Shown here: one piece after another, positions 1 to 12,752 of the stretch
Layout of the letters: each line of letters begins with the position of its first letter
How positions within the stretch are numbered: the first letter of the stretch is position 1
Source: Turritopsis dohrnii
Taxonomy: Eukaryota; Cnidaria; Hydrozoa; Anthoathecata; Oceaniidae
Assembly (NCBI GenBank): GCA_027922465.2
Contig: BQMF02000378.1
Location: 124,001 to 188,000 of the forward strand
DNA length: 64,000 bases
Direction: 5' to 3'
Made by a program: the position numbers and the translations under genes
The notes under the pieces: generated by a model
The model's input: only the letters and a program-made list of their open reading frames with translations
Database searches by the model: none
What the model was told of the DNA's origin: nothing

Positions 1-1751
1 GTGACTGTACATGGGAAAAATTACGTTCAATTTAGCGCAAATTGCCAGTAATTTTACTGGTAGTGAAAGATTTCATTTAGCGATTCCCGGTAATTGTAGT
101 AATAAATCAGTAAATTTGCAGCTTTACCAATAACTACCGGTAATGTAATGTAATAAATTACCTATAATGTGATTTACCAGTAATGTCTCAGACATTGAAG
201 AATGTCTGAAAGTTGTGTTTTCACAGGGCTCCAAATCTTTGCCCTTTTTTAAAACTATGATAATTCACGCAAGTTACCAATAAAATTGGATCGATTTAGA
301 TTTATGGTAAATTTACCGATAAAATTATTGATCAATTTGTTTACCGGTAATTAGAGTAATATAATGATAATTATTATTATGATATCTAATGATTAAGGAA
401 GTTAAATTCAATCCAAACAATAAACTCACCTCTGCATGAAAAGTAAAGGAAATAAAAAAAAGTAAAATTACCAAGATGAAAGATAAATAGGTCAATCTTT
501 TAAAAATATAAAAAAGAATGTATTAAAAATTAGTGATTTTTTTCTGGTTATTGAAGTAAAGTCTTTAAAATACCCCTGGTTTCTCATACTACTACTACTC
601 CAAGTTATGAATGTTTCGTGCAGCGTTTACATGACATAGTTGCCGAATTCGCAAATTTGGTCAAATTCGGACTTCCAGTGTACCAATTTTCAAAAATTTT
701 GCACAGATCATAATTGAATGGTGCTGATTTTGAATTTGACAATGATTTTGTCAGGTTTGACTAAAATTGGGCAATTTAGGCCAAATTTGGACCAAATTTC
801 GAGAATTCTTCAATTTTCATGATATTTTGCACAGATCACATTTTTGAAAGGTGCTGATTTCAAATTTGACAGTCATTTTGTCGGATTTGGCTAAAATTGG
901 ACAATTTAGGCCAAATTTTAGATATGTATCGTTGTGTTACATCCTGAAGTCTTCAAGCCAAGCACCTTCTTGTTCTATTTAAATTATCATAATGAACAGG
1001 GAATGTTATTTTGAATCCTTTGGTAATTATCGAGGTATTTTGGTAAATCTCTTGGGAAAAATGTTAATCTTTATTTTCATAAGGATATTTTGATGTGGGG
1101 AAAAACAGTTGAAAATGAAACATTCTTACTGATTATCAGCCAATGTCCTTTTTTTGTTGTTCCTTTTTAAAAACAAATCCTCATCCAACTTTTTGAAGAT
1201 CTAGAACTGTAATAGTATTACAATCCTTTACGAAATACCCTGTGTAGAAATTGTTTTCTTTTTTCGAATTGAGATGGATAGAGTACACAGGAATGGAATC
1301 GAGTTTCTTTTTTTGTTACAGTTATTTACACTTTTACAGCTCTCTTGATAAAAGACTGAATACAAAATGAAATGAATTCTAGAAAACCATGGTTAAAAAT
1401 ACATTTTTAATTTCAAAAGTGAACTTGAACAAACTAAGGTTGCGAAATGATTCCAATGTTTGATGTAAATCTTCATATTTAATAACTGATCAAACAGAGT
1501 GATTAACAAGAATGCAAACATATAGCCAAAAATATGTAGTCTCTCTATAACTCTCTTTTCATACCACACCATCTAAAGAGAACCATTATATACAAGTTGA
1601 TAAAGAAAATTAGCCCAAATATATCAATTCCTGTAAAGCTAGTATTGAGTTAACAACCAAAGCTTATAGACCACAGGTAGTAAGCAATGGTCTATATTCA
1701 TAGGCTAGTAAATGTATTCCTTTAACACCTTGTCCATTTTTTTCATCACAG
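1..1751. other. Upstream OPA1 intron with degenerate repeats
   Basis: No coding exon was recognised before 1752. Positions 1-360 hold many TTACCGGTAA-like and TTACCAGTAA-like motifs in both orientations, resembling a decayed inverted-repeat element. The rest is AT-rich intron. Confidence 0.6.
650..925. repeat. Two-copy tandem repeat of about 125 bp
   Basis: Two diverged direct copies share the order: TTTTGCACAGATCA, GGTGCTGATTT, AATTTGACA, ATTTTGTC, CTAAAATTGG, CAATTTAGGCCAAATTT. They lie inside the upstream OPA1 intron. Confidence 0.7.
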
Positions 1752-4700
1752 ATTAAGAAAATTCTGTCTGGAAAGTTGTTTCCGATGAAGGCAATGGGAT
1801 ACTTTGCTGTTGTCACAGGAACTGGTTTGTATTTATTATGAATGAATTACACTATTAAACATATTGAATTGTGAATATTGGTGATGATCATAATATGACA
1901 TCAATCAGTCCATAACTAATATCTTGTTACCAAAGAAATTCGCTTTCAAAATTGCAATCAATTAGTTGATAATCAAAAGATCTTTTTGAGATATCAAAAT
2001 TGTGGAATGTGAAATACTAGGCATTGTTAGATACATAAAAAATTTAATGATATTGTTAATACTTACATCTTATTCAAGTGGTAAAACTAACATTTCAGGT
2101 GATTTTGATTACAAACAATAAAACGTTATGTGAATTACACTTCTTTTTAAATTAAATTTTTTTTATTAGGCAAGAGTGATCATTCCAATTCAAACAAAAA
2201 TACTTTGAAAAATACTTTCTTTGCTCATTTGGCCCATTGCAAATGTATGCACCCAACATTCAATTAAGTTCATAGTTACAAACCATTTTTCAAGAAAATG
2301 ATAGAAGCATCTTTCAATATTTTTAAAAATTGAATTAATAAATTAAAAAACAAGTATAATATTTTGGAACAATACGTTTTCAAATATGTGTGTTAAACCA
2401 TGTCATTACTACAAAATGATAAGAACTTGTTTATTTTTAAGCAGTAGTGGCTTAGTGGTTAAAGCATCGAGCTTAGAAACCCAACAATGAGGGTTCAAAC
2501 CCCACTGAGGTCGGGTGTTGAAAAAGTCACGACTAGCTCAATTCCCTGATGTATTTCAGGGAAAATGAAGGGTAGTCGGGGAGATTAACGCTATGATGAA
2601 CATCCGGAATATGTAACCCCACTCCTTGTAGTGGCTTCGGCCTTAAGTGGGGCAAGTGATTTAAAAAAAAAAATATTACGACTTCTCAAAACATTAATCA
2701 GAATATCAATGAAATAAATTAATAAAACTTTATGACTTAAACATTTACACAGTAAGTGAACTTTGTACTTGATATATGTGTCATTTCATTTCTCTTCAAT
2801 TCTCATCAAGATGATGTGAAATAATTTATCCTATTGATACAAAGCTAATTCTTGATGCAGGTAATAACAGTGAAAGCATTGATGTGATAAAACAGTATGA
2901 AGAAGATTTTTTCAGAACTTCAAGATTGTTCAAGTATTAGTTGTTTTATTCAATAATAATACATCCAATGATTCTATGTTTCCTTATGTTTCTTATATTT
3001 TTCTTAGATCAGGCATAATGAAAGCTAGTCAAATGACCACTCAAAATTTAAGTTTTGCAGTTGCAAATTGTTTTTGGCAAATGGTTCGTGAATCTATTGA
3101 GCAGCAGTATGATTCCTTCAAAGCCAAAAAGTTTAACTTGGAAACTGAATGGAAGAATAACTACCCAACAATACGAGAATTAGATCGTGTAAGTTTTAAC
3201 ATCTTCATCAGATTTTTTAATGATAGACTGCATAACTTCATTATTTTCTTGAATTTTTTAAAGGATGAATTGTTTGATAAAGCTCGAGGAGAAATCTTAG
3301 ATGAAGTGATGAGTTTGTCACAAATCCAACCACATGAGTGGGAAAAAGTTCTCAATTCCAATTTGTGGAATAGTTTGAGCGAACATGCTTTTGAAAAGAT
3401 TTACATTTCTGCCGCACAATCATGCAATCCAACAGAATTCAAGACAAAAGTAGATATTTTATTGAAGCAGTGGGTAGAACGCCTTCTGCCATTGTATGCT
3501 GTTCAGGTATCATTACTTATTTGTTGTTTATTAAATAGTATATTTCCTTTGATCATCATGCTCCTTTAAGCTCCCCACTTATGATAACCTTCCACAATGT
3601 TACAGGTTGGATATAACACTCTGTTATCACAATTTGCTGATGCCATGAAGGTAATTTTAACCTCTTTCTTAATCCTGCCTATCAACTCCAGTTTGCTGAT
3701 TTGCTTTATTTCTTATTAGGAAGGCATTGAAATCTGTGGCAGAAAGGATGCTCATTGTTTGTTGTTTGACCCATTGAAAAAAGAAGTTTTAAAAGAATGT
3801 TCTGAAAGTCATGCTTGGCAATCTCGTGCCAAAGATAGTCTTGTATGCATCATTATTATTTTGAGTTTACTCATTTTCTGTTTAAAACATGCCACTGTTT
3901 GGTTAATATATTTTTTCTTATATAATCACGTACAGAAAGTTATCCAATTAACAGCTTTAGAAGATTGTAATGTTCCTAATAAAGATCAGTGGGATGAAGC
4001 CGTTAAATTTATGGAAGACACACTAACACTGGAGACTGAAAAGACAGAAGAATTGCTTTCCGAATTAATTGGGCCAGGATGGCAGGAAAGATGGTTATAT
4101 TGGACATCTAGGAATAAAGAACAAGTAAAGTATATATTTTCACATGTCATTTTTGTCAATAATTTCATTGTTCTTTATATTGGCTTTCTTTAGCACCTTC
4201 AAAATGAGATAAAGAAGGAGTTGGACCGTCTCCTACAAGCTTCTTCGGACACACATCCTTCAGCACTTCATGAAGATGAAATAACTACTGTCAAAAGAAA
4301 TTTACAAATAAATAACATGGAAGCCTCTCCTAATGAGGTACTGCTAGTTGATAATTGTAATGAAAATGAGGTTAAATGCATTGCTTATTTTTTATGTTAT
4401 TTTGTAGATCCTTCGTGTCTGGAGAACTCTCTACAGATCTTACTTTTTAAACAGATCTTTCCAAGGAGTCCAAGAATGCAGAAAAGCATTTCACCATCGC
4501 AATTTAGCTAAATCTGAGGTTTGTTTCATAAGTGAATAATTTAAACATGACTGTTACAAAATTGAATTCTAATATTTTTTATAGTTAAATCCGGATAATG
4601 TTTTTCTTATAATTTAGTTAGCATGCAATGACTTGATTTTATTTTGGCGGTTTCAAAGAATGTTGCAAACTACCAGTAATTCCTTAAGGCAACAAATACT

Positions 4701-5912
4701 AAATACTGAAGGTATATGATTTCATTTTAACTTAACATTTAGATTATAGTCTACCATTTGATTTTGACTTTCTGTCTATCCATCTTTTGAATAACTTCTC
4801 AAATTAGAAATTCATTGTAATAATAAAAATGAAAGGTTATTTTTGTGTTTTCTTATAATAATCTACATAATTTTTTTTCAGTATTTTACATGAACAACCC
4901 ATCCAAATTATACATTCAAAGTTTTGCAAACCAATTTAGTTCCTGTTTTTCAAAATTTGAAGTTCATTAGACGAACTCAAACAATAAGAAGGTTCCTAAT
5001 TTTGATAGATCTCTGCTGTTGATAGATGTTTGCCGTTCTGCCTACTGCTTCAATAAAATACCTACTTTTGTCTTGGAAGGCCCATTTTCATAATGATAAA
5101 ATCTTTCAACTTCATTTGATTAAGCTGAAAGAAAAGCAGCATGTAAAATAATCAGTAAACTAGTTTGAATAACCGCAATAACTGTTGGGGGAGAAGCCCT
5201 CTTGTTCTTCTTTTATGGAACTTCATTCCGAATACTCGGTGTGATAATGGTTGGGTGGACTTATATGAAACAATTATTATGACAAGTGAATAGAGGAGTT
5301 ATATGATTTGGTTTAAGGTATCACCATTATTTGATTGTAGGGATGCTGATTCATCCTGCAATCTTCATTTCAAGCCCACTCCAACATTTTAGGATTTACT
5401 AAACACAATGGTACTCCAAAATACTGTGTGTGATTCAGCACTGATGTATATTTGCTATGAACAGAACATAAAACCTAAATAAGTGAAGAATGAGAAATTG
5501 CATTATGATTTTGGAATCGAACGAAAGGAATGTTTGACTTTCACTCTGTTGAATGATCTTTTTTACAAAAAAAACTTATTTCCTAATGCAGAAATTTGTT
5601 AGCCTAAAGCTTTGGAGGTTTTTTGAAACAGCAAGAATTACCTTAAATCTCTTCATTTAGCACGGAGGCTTGAAAATGAAGTTAAAGAAATACTAGATGA
5701 TATTGGTCAAGACGAAAATAAAAAGAAGGAGTTGATTCGGGGAAGACAAGTTGACTTGGCCGAAGAATTGAGTAAGTGCAAAAAACTTTTTTTCTTGCAG
5801 TATTTGGGAGAGAATGAAACTAACTTATCTTACGTTTTTAGAACGTGTACGCCATATTCAAGAATGTTTGGAAATGTTTGTTGAAGCATTGAAGAAAGAG
5901 AAATCAGTGTAG
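1752..5912 (+). CDS. OPA1: OPA1-like mitochondrial dynamin GTPase, C-terminal half (12 exons)
   Basis: OPA1 is the inner-membrane dynamin GTPase that drives cristae shaping and inner-membrane fusion. Exons by phase: 1752-1824, 2861-2933, 3008-3188, 3264-3506, 3606-3650, 3720-3842, 3936-4124, 4194-4337, 4408-4518, 4618-4711, 5661-5771, 5842-5912. They join in one frame to 485 residues plus a TAG stop. Visible family signatures are [56 protein letters not shown] and [10 protein letters not shown], in the order found in OPA1, followed by a helical, charged C-terminus that matches the GTPase effector/stalk end. The GTPase domain and mitochondrial presequence must lie upstream of the window. A possible ATTAAA polyadenylation signal is at about 6036. 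No coding damage is seen. Family assignment is very secure; exon edges are inferred. Confidence 0.95.
2441..2671 (+). mobile_element. tRNA-derived SINE with A-rich tail
   Basis: A tRNA-like head carries an A-box match (TGGCTTAGTGGTT, about 2448-2460) and a B-box match (GGTTCAAACCC, 2492-2502) at normal tRNA spacing. It is followed by an unrelated body of about 150 bp and an A-run near 2660-2672. This is the layout of a Pol III SINE. It sits in the OPA1 intron between 1825 and 2860. I could not define target-site duplications with confidence. Confidence 0.75.
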
Positions 5913-6959
5913 CGGTGACTTTTTTTCTTTTCACAACCTTCTCTTGCTTCTATGGAGCCTTTGTATGGAACCAGCTTATGTTTTTCACACATTTGTTATT
6001 GATAACCAATAGAATAATGCTGCAATGCTTTTGTTATTAAAACATTTTCCTTATGTGAATTCTGCGGATGTTTTCATTTAAGATAGTACATGGTTTACTT
6101 ATTTCTTTTCTACCCCTTGCCACCATTTAAATTATACTACGTAATGTAATTATGAAATGTTTGTTGAACTTCTGATGTTCAACTTAATATGAAAGCAATA
6201 TATAGTTTTTGTTTCCTTTATGTTTTTTGAATAATCCCCAGTGCTCTGGATCTTAAAATGCCATACCAGTGCTATTAGTCCTATTAGTTTTTTCATATGA
6301 CCATTTTATACAGAAAAATTTCTGTCACACATGGAAGGGGGCATGAAAATTACAATTTCATAAAATTTGATTACACTAGAGGTTTTTGTGGTTTATCAGA
6401 TAGTGTAATAAGATTGATTTAAATAAAATTTTCTATTATCTTATGTTATGAAGTAGCTGGAGCTCTAAAAACGTTTTCGTGGTGCACATCCGCAAACTGG
6501 GTTATTTTTTGCATTTTGGCTTTTTTAAATGCCCTGAGTCTGAATTTAAAACGTTTCCAAGTTTTTGAATTGTAGATTTCAAGAAATAAGCACCCAAAGT
6601 CCTTATTATTGATTTTATCATGTTTTATTGATTTAAAGCATTAAGACACACGTCTTAATTTGTTAGTATTTTAGAAAAGTTGTTTCGTTTTTGCAATTTC
6701 TAAATCACATGCCAAGTTAAAATTGATCATAGTTGAGTCACAGTTGAGTCCTGACAATCATCCCTGCATAAGAATAGAGAGTACTTTTTATAATCCACTT
6801 ATTTAGCTAATAATGAAACACTCTTGTTGTATCAGTGTGTGAAAACTTGGTCAAGTATTTTAAATCATTGAGAATCTTTTTATAAAAAGTAAGTTGTTGT
6901 AAGGCCTTTAGTGCTTGTGATTTGGGAGATAGCCAGTCTTTGCATCTATTTTCTTTTGA

Positions 6960-7350
6960 TGTCAAAGGAGAACATCTATGAGATCTTTATGAATGTTTGT
7001 CCAGTCTACCCATGCTTGTTTCTGATGTGAAAGACAAAATGGATTCATTTTTTCTTTCTGGATTATGCAGCCATTGAAAAATGCCATACATTCAACTGAT
7101 GATCGATTTTCAGTTTTTGTTATGATTTGTACATGTCCATCGGTAATCAAATGCTTTTTGTTTACATTTTGTTTTTCACCTTTTTTATAACCTTCATAAA
7201 GATACACTTTGTCTCAGCTTTGTACACCAATAAGAATCTGCTCTTCATCTTTAAGCCATACGTAAGTATCACCAATGAGAATACTGTTGGTGGATTCAAT
7301 AAGATAAATTTGCAACATCTTCTGTTTCTTTTTCTGTATCACTTTCACTA
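6960..7350 (-). pseudogene. Decayed coding remnant, family not recognised
   Basis: On the minus strand, an 81-codon open segment (7207-6962) ends in IHKDLIDVLL and a stop. Upstream in the same frame the reading continues through VWLKDEEQILIGVQS, interrupted by a TGA at about 7208-7214, with further stops higher up. The amino-acid composition looks protein-like: balanced charges, and SVECMAFFNGC followed by FCLSHQKQAWVDW. There is no splice site that would remove the TGA. I read it as a pseudogene or old transposon-derived ORF. A selenocysteine reading is not supported by anything else I can see. Confidence 0.3.
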
Positions 7351-8822
7351 GGATAAAAGCTTGTGTCTAGATCTTCATCTCTTCTTCTTCCGTAGTGTCA
7401 TGTTAACTTGAATACTACAGTCTACAGTTGTTTTAATTGTTGGAACCACTGTGCCTATCTGAGTACCCTTTGAGTTCTCAATGTAGTTTTGTAATCCAAC
7501 TGATCTTTCTGCTCTACAATGGCAGTGGCATTTTCAACTAGCTAAATGAGAGAGAAAAGTTTTTTAAAACAAACGAAACAACATAATCTTGTTTCACAAG
7601 TCTGTATGGTTTAATCTATTAATTCAATCTATTTGTTCTCGAATAAAAATTTGAAAACTTGAAAAAGAAACAGACAAGTATTTTAGTTTCTGCAGCATTT
7701 AGAGAGAGAAAAACTTGACCTTTCACACAAGAGAATAATAGTTGCTGTGGCATCATCTTTCAGAATTTCTTTAGTAGGTAAACCAAGAAGGTTATGTCAA
7801 AAAATCAGATTTCACCTAATATACTTCCTATCATCTTCAAACCATGCAAATATTCAATCAAACAGTATTGTACCAATACTCGCATCTTTTTGTAAACAAA
7901 ATTTCAACTGTCTTTTGTTATTTTATGATATGGTGTAAATCTAATCAAATACATATATGTTAGCAAGGGTATGGCTCACGCTTTTGTCTTATATTCAAAT
8001 ACATAATAGTAGGTGTTTTCAATGTATAAAGTGTTGTGGTAACAATTTGTCAGATGAATATATATATATATATATGCTGAGACAAATGTTTCATGATTTT
8101 CTGACATTTACTGTTAAATTTTGTAGTTGACTGGACTTAATTGTTTGTTGCAAGTACGATCATTTCATACAAAAGCGATGTTATTTGTTGTTTCTATTAT
8201 TAAGTGGTGATACTGAAAATTAGACCTTATCATAATAGTTAAGAGATTTGAGAAAATAAAGATGTGTCATCAAAATTATATTAGAGGTGTACAAGGAAAG
8301 TGTAATGACATTTCAGATTTATTAAAGGGGAATCAAACCTTCAGATAATTATGTAAATTCATTCACAAAATCAAATTAATAAAAATAAAACTTGTTTGAA
8401 ACTAAAAATAATCTTCCTTCTCTTCCTAATTCGTCATAATTGAACCCAAAAACATCAGCACTGAGGTCCAAGGCAGAAGCCGTAGTCACGTGATATGACG
8501 TGTATTACGGATGGCAAACACAAGCTACCGCCACGCACAATATGGGTACACTACTTTGAAAGATTAGTACATGAGTGGTGATGTAGATCCTACACCGACA
8601 ATAATTAGATTTTGGTTTATCTGGAAAAAGAATTTTCAGACACTTTGTCACGGGCTTTATCGATTAATATTCATGCACGTGCATACTCAAAATGTAGTGT
8701 GTGTCAGACAGGGATTGGTTTATGAGACTTTAGCCCAAAAAAATCAAAAACATTTTCACGTAAATTTTCGTCACTCTGAGAAAAGACGTATAGCAAACTA
8801 TTTGTTTAGTATATATAAAATA

Positions 8823-9666
8823 ACTAGCCGCCAAGGCAGTGTCGCTTGCTGCCCATGTCCACCTGCTCTGTATCACTGTATCAATAAACGTCAAATTTCC
8901 TTATAAACGGCTCGTACAACTTGTGTTCAACCAGAAGCAGATTCGAAGTCACAACCTCTGGTAAAACCAATCTTTTGTCAATATAACAATACACTCAAAA
9001 CGTAGAGAGAGAAAACTTCAACTTTTTATTAGCTTTTGTTTTAAAAAAGTTGCGCGCTCTAACATGGGTGCTATCAAACGTAAGGGGGAAATCGTTTTTC
9101 TTCTTAAAAATATCACACAGGAGGAGAGAAAAAAGGATGAATAAAGAGAATAAAAAAACGTTCGATCAGAAGCGCTTAACAATTAAAAAAAGAAATTAAA
9201 TTAAAAGAAAAGCAAAAAAATATTTTGTTTCATGATACTCTTTTTTTACCTATCGGTTTTTAAACATTTTGATTGCTCGAAAAAAAGTTTACCTGTCTCA
9301 GACAGTCAGGCAAGGATACGTTAGGATACACTGGCAAACCGAACATGCTACCACGTTCTGCCACTGCTGCTTTTTGTCCAAACTGTTTAATCAGTTAGTT
9401 TCTTTGTATTTAGTTGATGTATTGTTTTCAAAGTCAACGTAGTCCTTGGAATATAAACTAACAATAATATTAAAAACAAAACGTTATTCCTATTAGTTCA
9501 TCAGCCAAAAAAGTCACGATCGATTGGGGTTGCAATGTATTTGTTTCGAACTCACGTCGCACACAAAAAAATAAATCATTTCGCTCACAACTCAATCTAC
9601 CATTTTGCGTGACTTACAGACAAACAAACAAACAAACAAACGGAGATCAACTATTAATATATAGAC
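8823..9666. mobile_element. Dispersed repeat, full-length copy (possible RTE-type 3' end)
   Basis: Begins ACTAGCCGCC and ends in a CAAA microsatellite followed by CAACTATTAATATATAGA. A simple repeat plus a TATATAGA terminus resembles RTE-type non-LTR retrotransposon tails. No reverse transcriptase was found. A second copy follows immediately in the same orientation. Confidence 0.45.
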
Positions 9667-10046
9667 TAGCCGCCCATGTCCACCTGCTCTGTATCACTGT
9701 ATCAATAAACATCAAATTTCCTTATAAACGGCTTGTACAACTTGTGTTCAACCAGAAGCAGATTCGAAGTCACAACCTCTGGTAAAACCAATCTTTTATC
9801 AGTGTAACAATACACTCAAAACGTAGAGAGAGAAAACTTCAACTTTTTATTAGCTTTTGTTTTTAAAAAAGTTACGCACATGGGTGCTATCAAACGTAAG
9901 GGGGAAATCGTTTCTCTTCTTAAAAAGATCACCCCGGAGGAGAGAAAAAGGCACGTGCTAAAATGAATAAAGAGAATAAAAAAACGTTCGATCAGAAGCG
10001 CTTAACAAACAGACAGACAGAGAATCGGCTATTAATATATAGATTA
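9666..10046. mobile_element. Second, internally deleted copy of the same repeat
   Basis: Repeats the first copy almost base for base from ACTAGCCGCC through AAGCGCTTAAC, with a deletion of about 20 bases near the start. It then jumps to the microsatellite (GACAGACAGA) and the CTATTAATATATAGA end. It is head-to-tail with the longer copy at 8823-9666. Confidence 0.55.
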
Positions 10047-11523
10047 CCTGCTGCTGTTTTTTGATCTGTAGGTAACATAGATATCAATAATATGTGCCAC
10101 TCGTTTTTGTCGCAATAAACATAAGACATGAAAAATAATCCATTCTTCGACACAAGGTAACTCAAATCATAACGATGGAGAGCAGAAAAATATGTTGAGC
10201 GTAATGTACATCACGAAATCTCCTCGGTGAACTTTTTCAACAAAGTTACAGGAACTTATGATAAGAGAAAAAATAGGAAAAAAGAATTTTTTATTTTTCC
10301 TTAACACATTCAAAAAAAATCCACAAGTACCACGATATTGCAAACATTCAATGGATAATGAAAAAAAACTATTGGTCGATCCTTATGAAATTGTTTTGTA
10401 TACAAAAAAGCTTTATTATTATTGTTACGATTATATCAAAATTTATACGTAGTGATTCATCAGTAGTATGCTAAATACATAAATACATTTAAAAGGTACA
10501 ATATCTACACTGCTTTGAAAACCCTGTTAAAAATAACATTTGAAGAGAAATCAAAAATCTAAAATTTTCATAAAATTAAGTAAAAATTAAAAATGGTGAT
10601 TGGCTTTTAAAATGAAGTGAAGTGAAGATTGTGAAATAAATTTACTGAAATCTTTTTCTGATAGCATATTTTTTGGTAATTCATTTTAAATTTCCACTTC
10701 CAATTTCACTTTTCGTAAGGTGACCATGATATCACTATTTTGTAGTTCTTTTGTTTGAATTTCTTGCAAGTAAATTAATGTAGCTTTCAATATTTTCGCA
10801 CATGTTTTCCTTGTACAAGCAATGGTAAGCAAAGAAGCAATGTTTCTTTTTTATGCTTTCAGATGATGACGAAAGTGGGTGCCCAATGATTTTCTGGGCC
10901 TGAAATTCAGCAGTTTTAATTTTTAATTACAGTTTTTTTGAAACTGCCCCACAGGTGACAGAAGGGTAGTTCGTTAAAATTGGTGACATCATGACATGAT
11001 AGATTTTTGGAGTCCAACAGAGACCTCGAATTGCTGATTGGCTCCAAATATCATTACCTCAGTCTTTTCTTTCTTTGTGTTTATAATCAGCTCATTTTCT
11101 TCAAGCCAATAATGGCAAAGGTTATTAAATTTGTTATTTAGGACAGTTTCAATTTTTCAAAGTCTTTTGTGAATAAAATAAATGTGGTCTTACTTTTGTA
11201 GTTGTTTAAAGGGGAATCAAACCCAAAAATTTTTTTTCATTAAATCCTCTTGTCAAGCCATAATTTTATTACACTAAGTAAAACACCAGACAAGGTTAGG
11301 TTGCCAACAGAATATCAATTCACAACTTGTTGAAATTGCAGACATTCAGGTGTTTTCTGTAACATATAAACAATCAGTTGTGAACCTGTAAGTGTCATTT
11401 TTGACATCGGCAGGCAAGCAGCATCTGGCAATTCGTAGAAAAAATGTTCTTAATGAAAAGCTTCCAGTTTGTTCATTACCACTCTATTATTCATTCCTAA
11501 AATTTCATGGTCTGATGAATCAG

Positions 11524-11636
11524 TATCAAATATAATACCAACTTCAAAAGTTTCAAATGTATCTCATCTCATCTCTATTATCAAATATAATACCAACTTC
11601 AAAAGTTTCAAATGTATCTCATCTCATCTCTATTAT
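11524..11636. repeat. Perfect two-copy 55-bp tandem repeat
   Basis: A 55-bp unit beginning TATCAAATATAATACC and ending CATCTCATCTCTAT occurs twice without visible divergence, so the duplication is recent. Confidence 0.8.
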
Positions 11637-12475
11637 CTTGGTTTGGACATGTTTGGACAAGTCTTTCAACTAGTTCATTATGAAAAAAAGCATCGTTACA
11701 TAGTTGTTTTTTCATCATGTGTCTTTTTGGAGGATGTTTTCTTGTAGACAAATTATTTTGGTATCATACCATCATTCAATGTTCTTTGAGTGAGATTACA
11801 AATATGTTTTTATCCTCATGGAATAGCTTACTTTTTATGAGCAAGTGAGAAAAATAGTTTTAAAAGTTTTATCTCTAAATCCCTTTTGAATCATTACTCC
11901 TCAAAGTGCTGATGGCAAATTTTAGGATTTGTATTGATATTTTCTCTTCCGATGTTTCCTAGCCATCATTTTATCTTTAGGAAAGCTGTAAAAATTGACA
12001 TTCATTTCTCGATTTTAAAAGTGTTATCACAGCCAATGTGCCAAACATTCTAACATATGAATTTTCAACAAATTTTGTTCTTTTACAAAATGAAGTGTTC
12101 AATAAGAACAGATGGTGCCTGGATAACGTTGTGAATATTAACTTTATATTAAATCTACTAAAAAGATCACTTTGTTTACATGATTTTTAAAAAACTCAAA
12201 AATTCGAAAGTGAAAATTTGTACTCTGCACATTTATGGTGATTTCAAATTCCATTCTTTTAATGACAACAGCACATTTTCTTTGTTTATTAAATTTTTGT
12301 GAGCATAAGTAAAGTATGGGTAACAAGGGTCCTACATTTGTCATTTGTCATCCTCAGTGAAACATTGATTGGGAATTAACAGGTTTTGGTGACAGTATAC
12401 AATAATATTAATTGGGTTTCTACTTTCATTTTGAGGACTGACAACTGAGTTGAGCATAAGGAATATCTTTACATT

Positions 12476-12552
12476 AAAAATTAAAAACTGAATTCTACCC
12501 AAGCTAATATAGACTCTATATTAGCTTGGGTAGAATTCAGTTTTTAATTTTT
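12476..12552. repeat. Perfect palindrome, two 38-bp arms around a single base
   Basis: The left arm (12476-12513) and right arm (12515-12552) are exact reverse complements, centred on C12514. The arms contain CTGAATTCTACCCAAGC. It lies about 200 bp upstream of the first dioxygenase start codon. Confidence 0.9.
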
Positions 12553-12752
12553 TGTGTTTATTTGACAGAATCCAATTTTTTTCAATGTTTGCCCAACTGA
12601 CCTTTCCTCAAGTTTCCAATGTAGTCTAAACTGTTATACTGTTTTTATACCTTTTTCTCCCCTGCCTGTCTTTGTTATCACTGAAGTATGCTATTTCTAA
12701 ATACCAATGCTTTGTAGGAAATTATTAGTTAAAAAACTTTAAAGAACAAAAA

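Larger units (their letters stand above)
5913..12752. other. Gene-poor interval after OPA1
   Basis: No intact gene with homology or a plausible exon chain was recognised. The interval holds the OPA1 3' UTR (to roughly 6.05 kb or further), a decayed coding remnant near 7 kb, a short TA run at 8058-8076, the head-to-tail repeat pair at 8.8-10.0 kb, a two-copy 55-bp tandem at 11.5 kb and a perfect palindrome at 12.5 kb. Two same-orientation copies of TTAAAGGGGAATCAAACC (about 8324 and 11209) look like ends of TTAA-targeting DNA transposons, but I found no inverted partners. Confidence 0.6.

Noticed and set aside
7208..7214. Selenocysteine recoding of the in-frame TGA
   Set aside because: No known selenoprotein motif, other stops upstream and no SECIS-like hairpin recognised.
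8571..8906. 111-codon open frame on the plus strand
   Set aside because: Overlaps the 8.8-kb repeat and has no homology or exon context.
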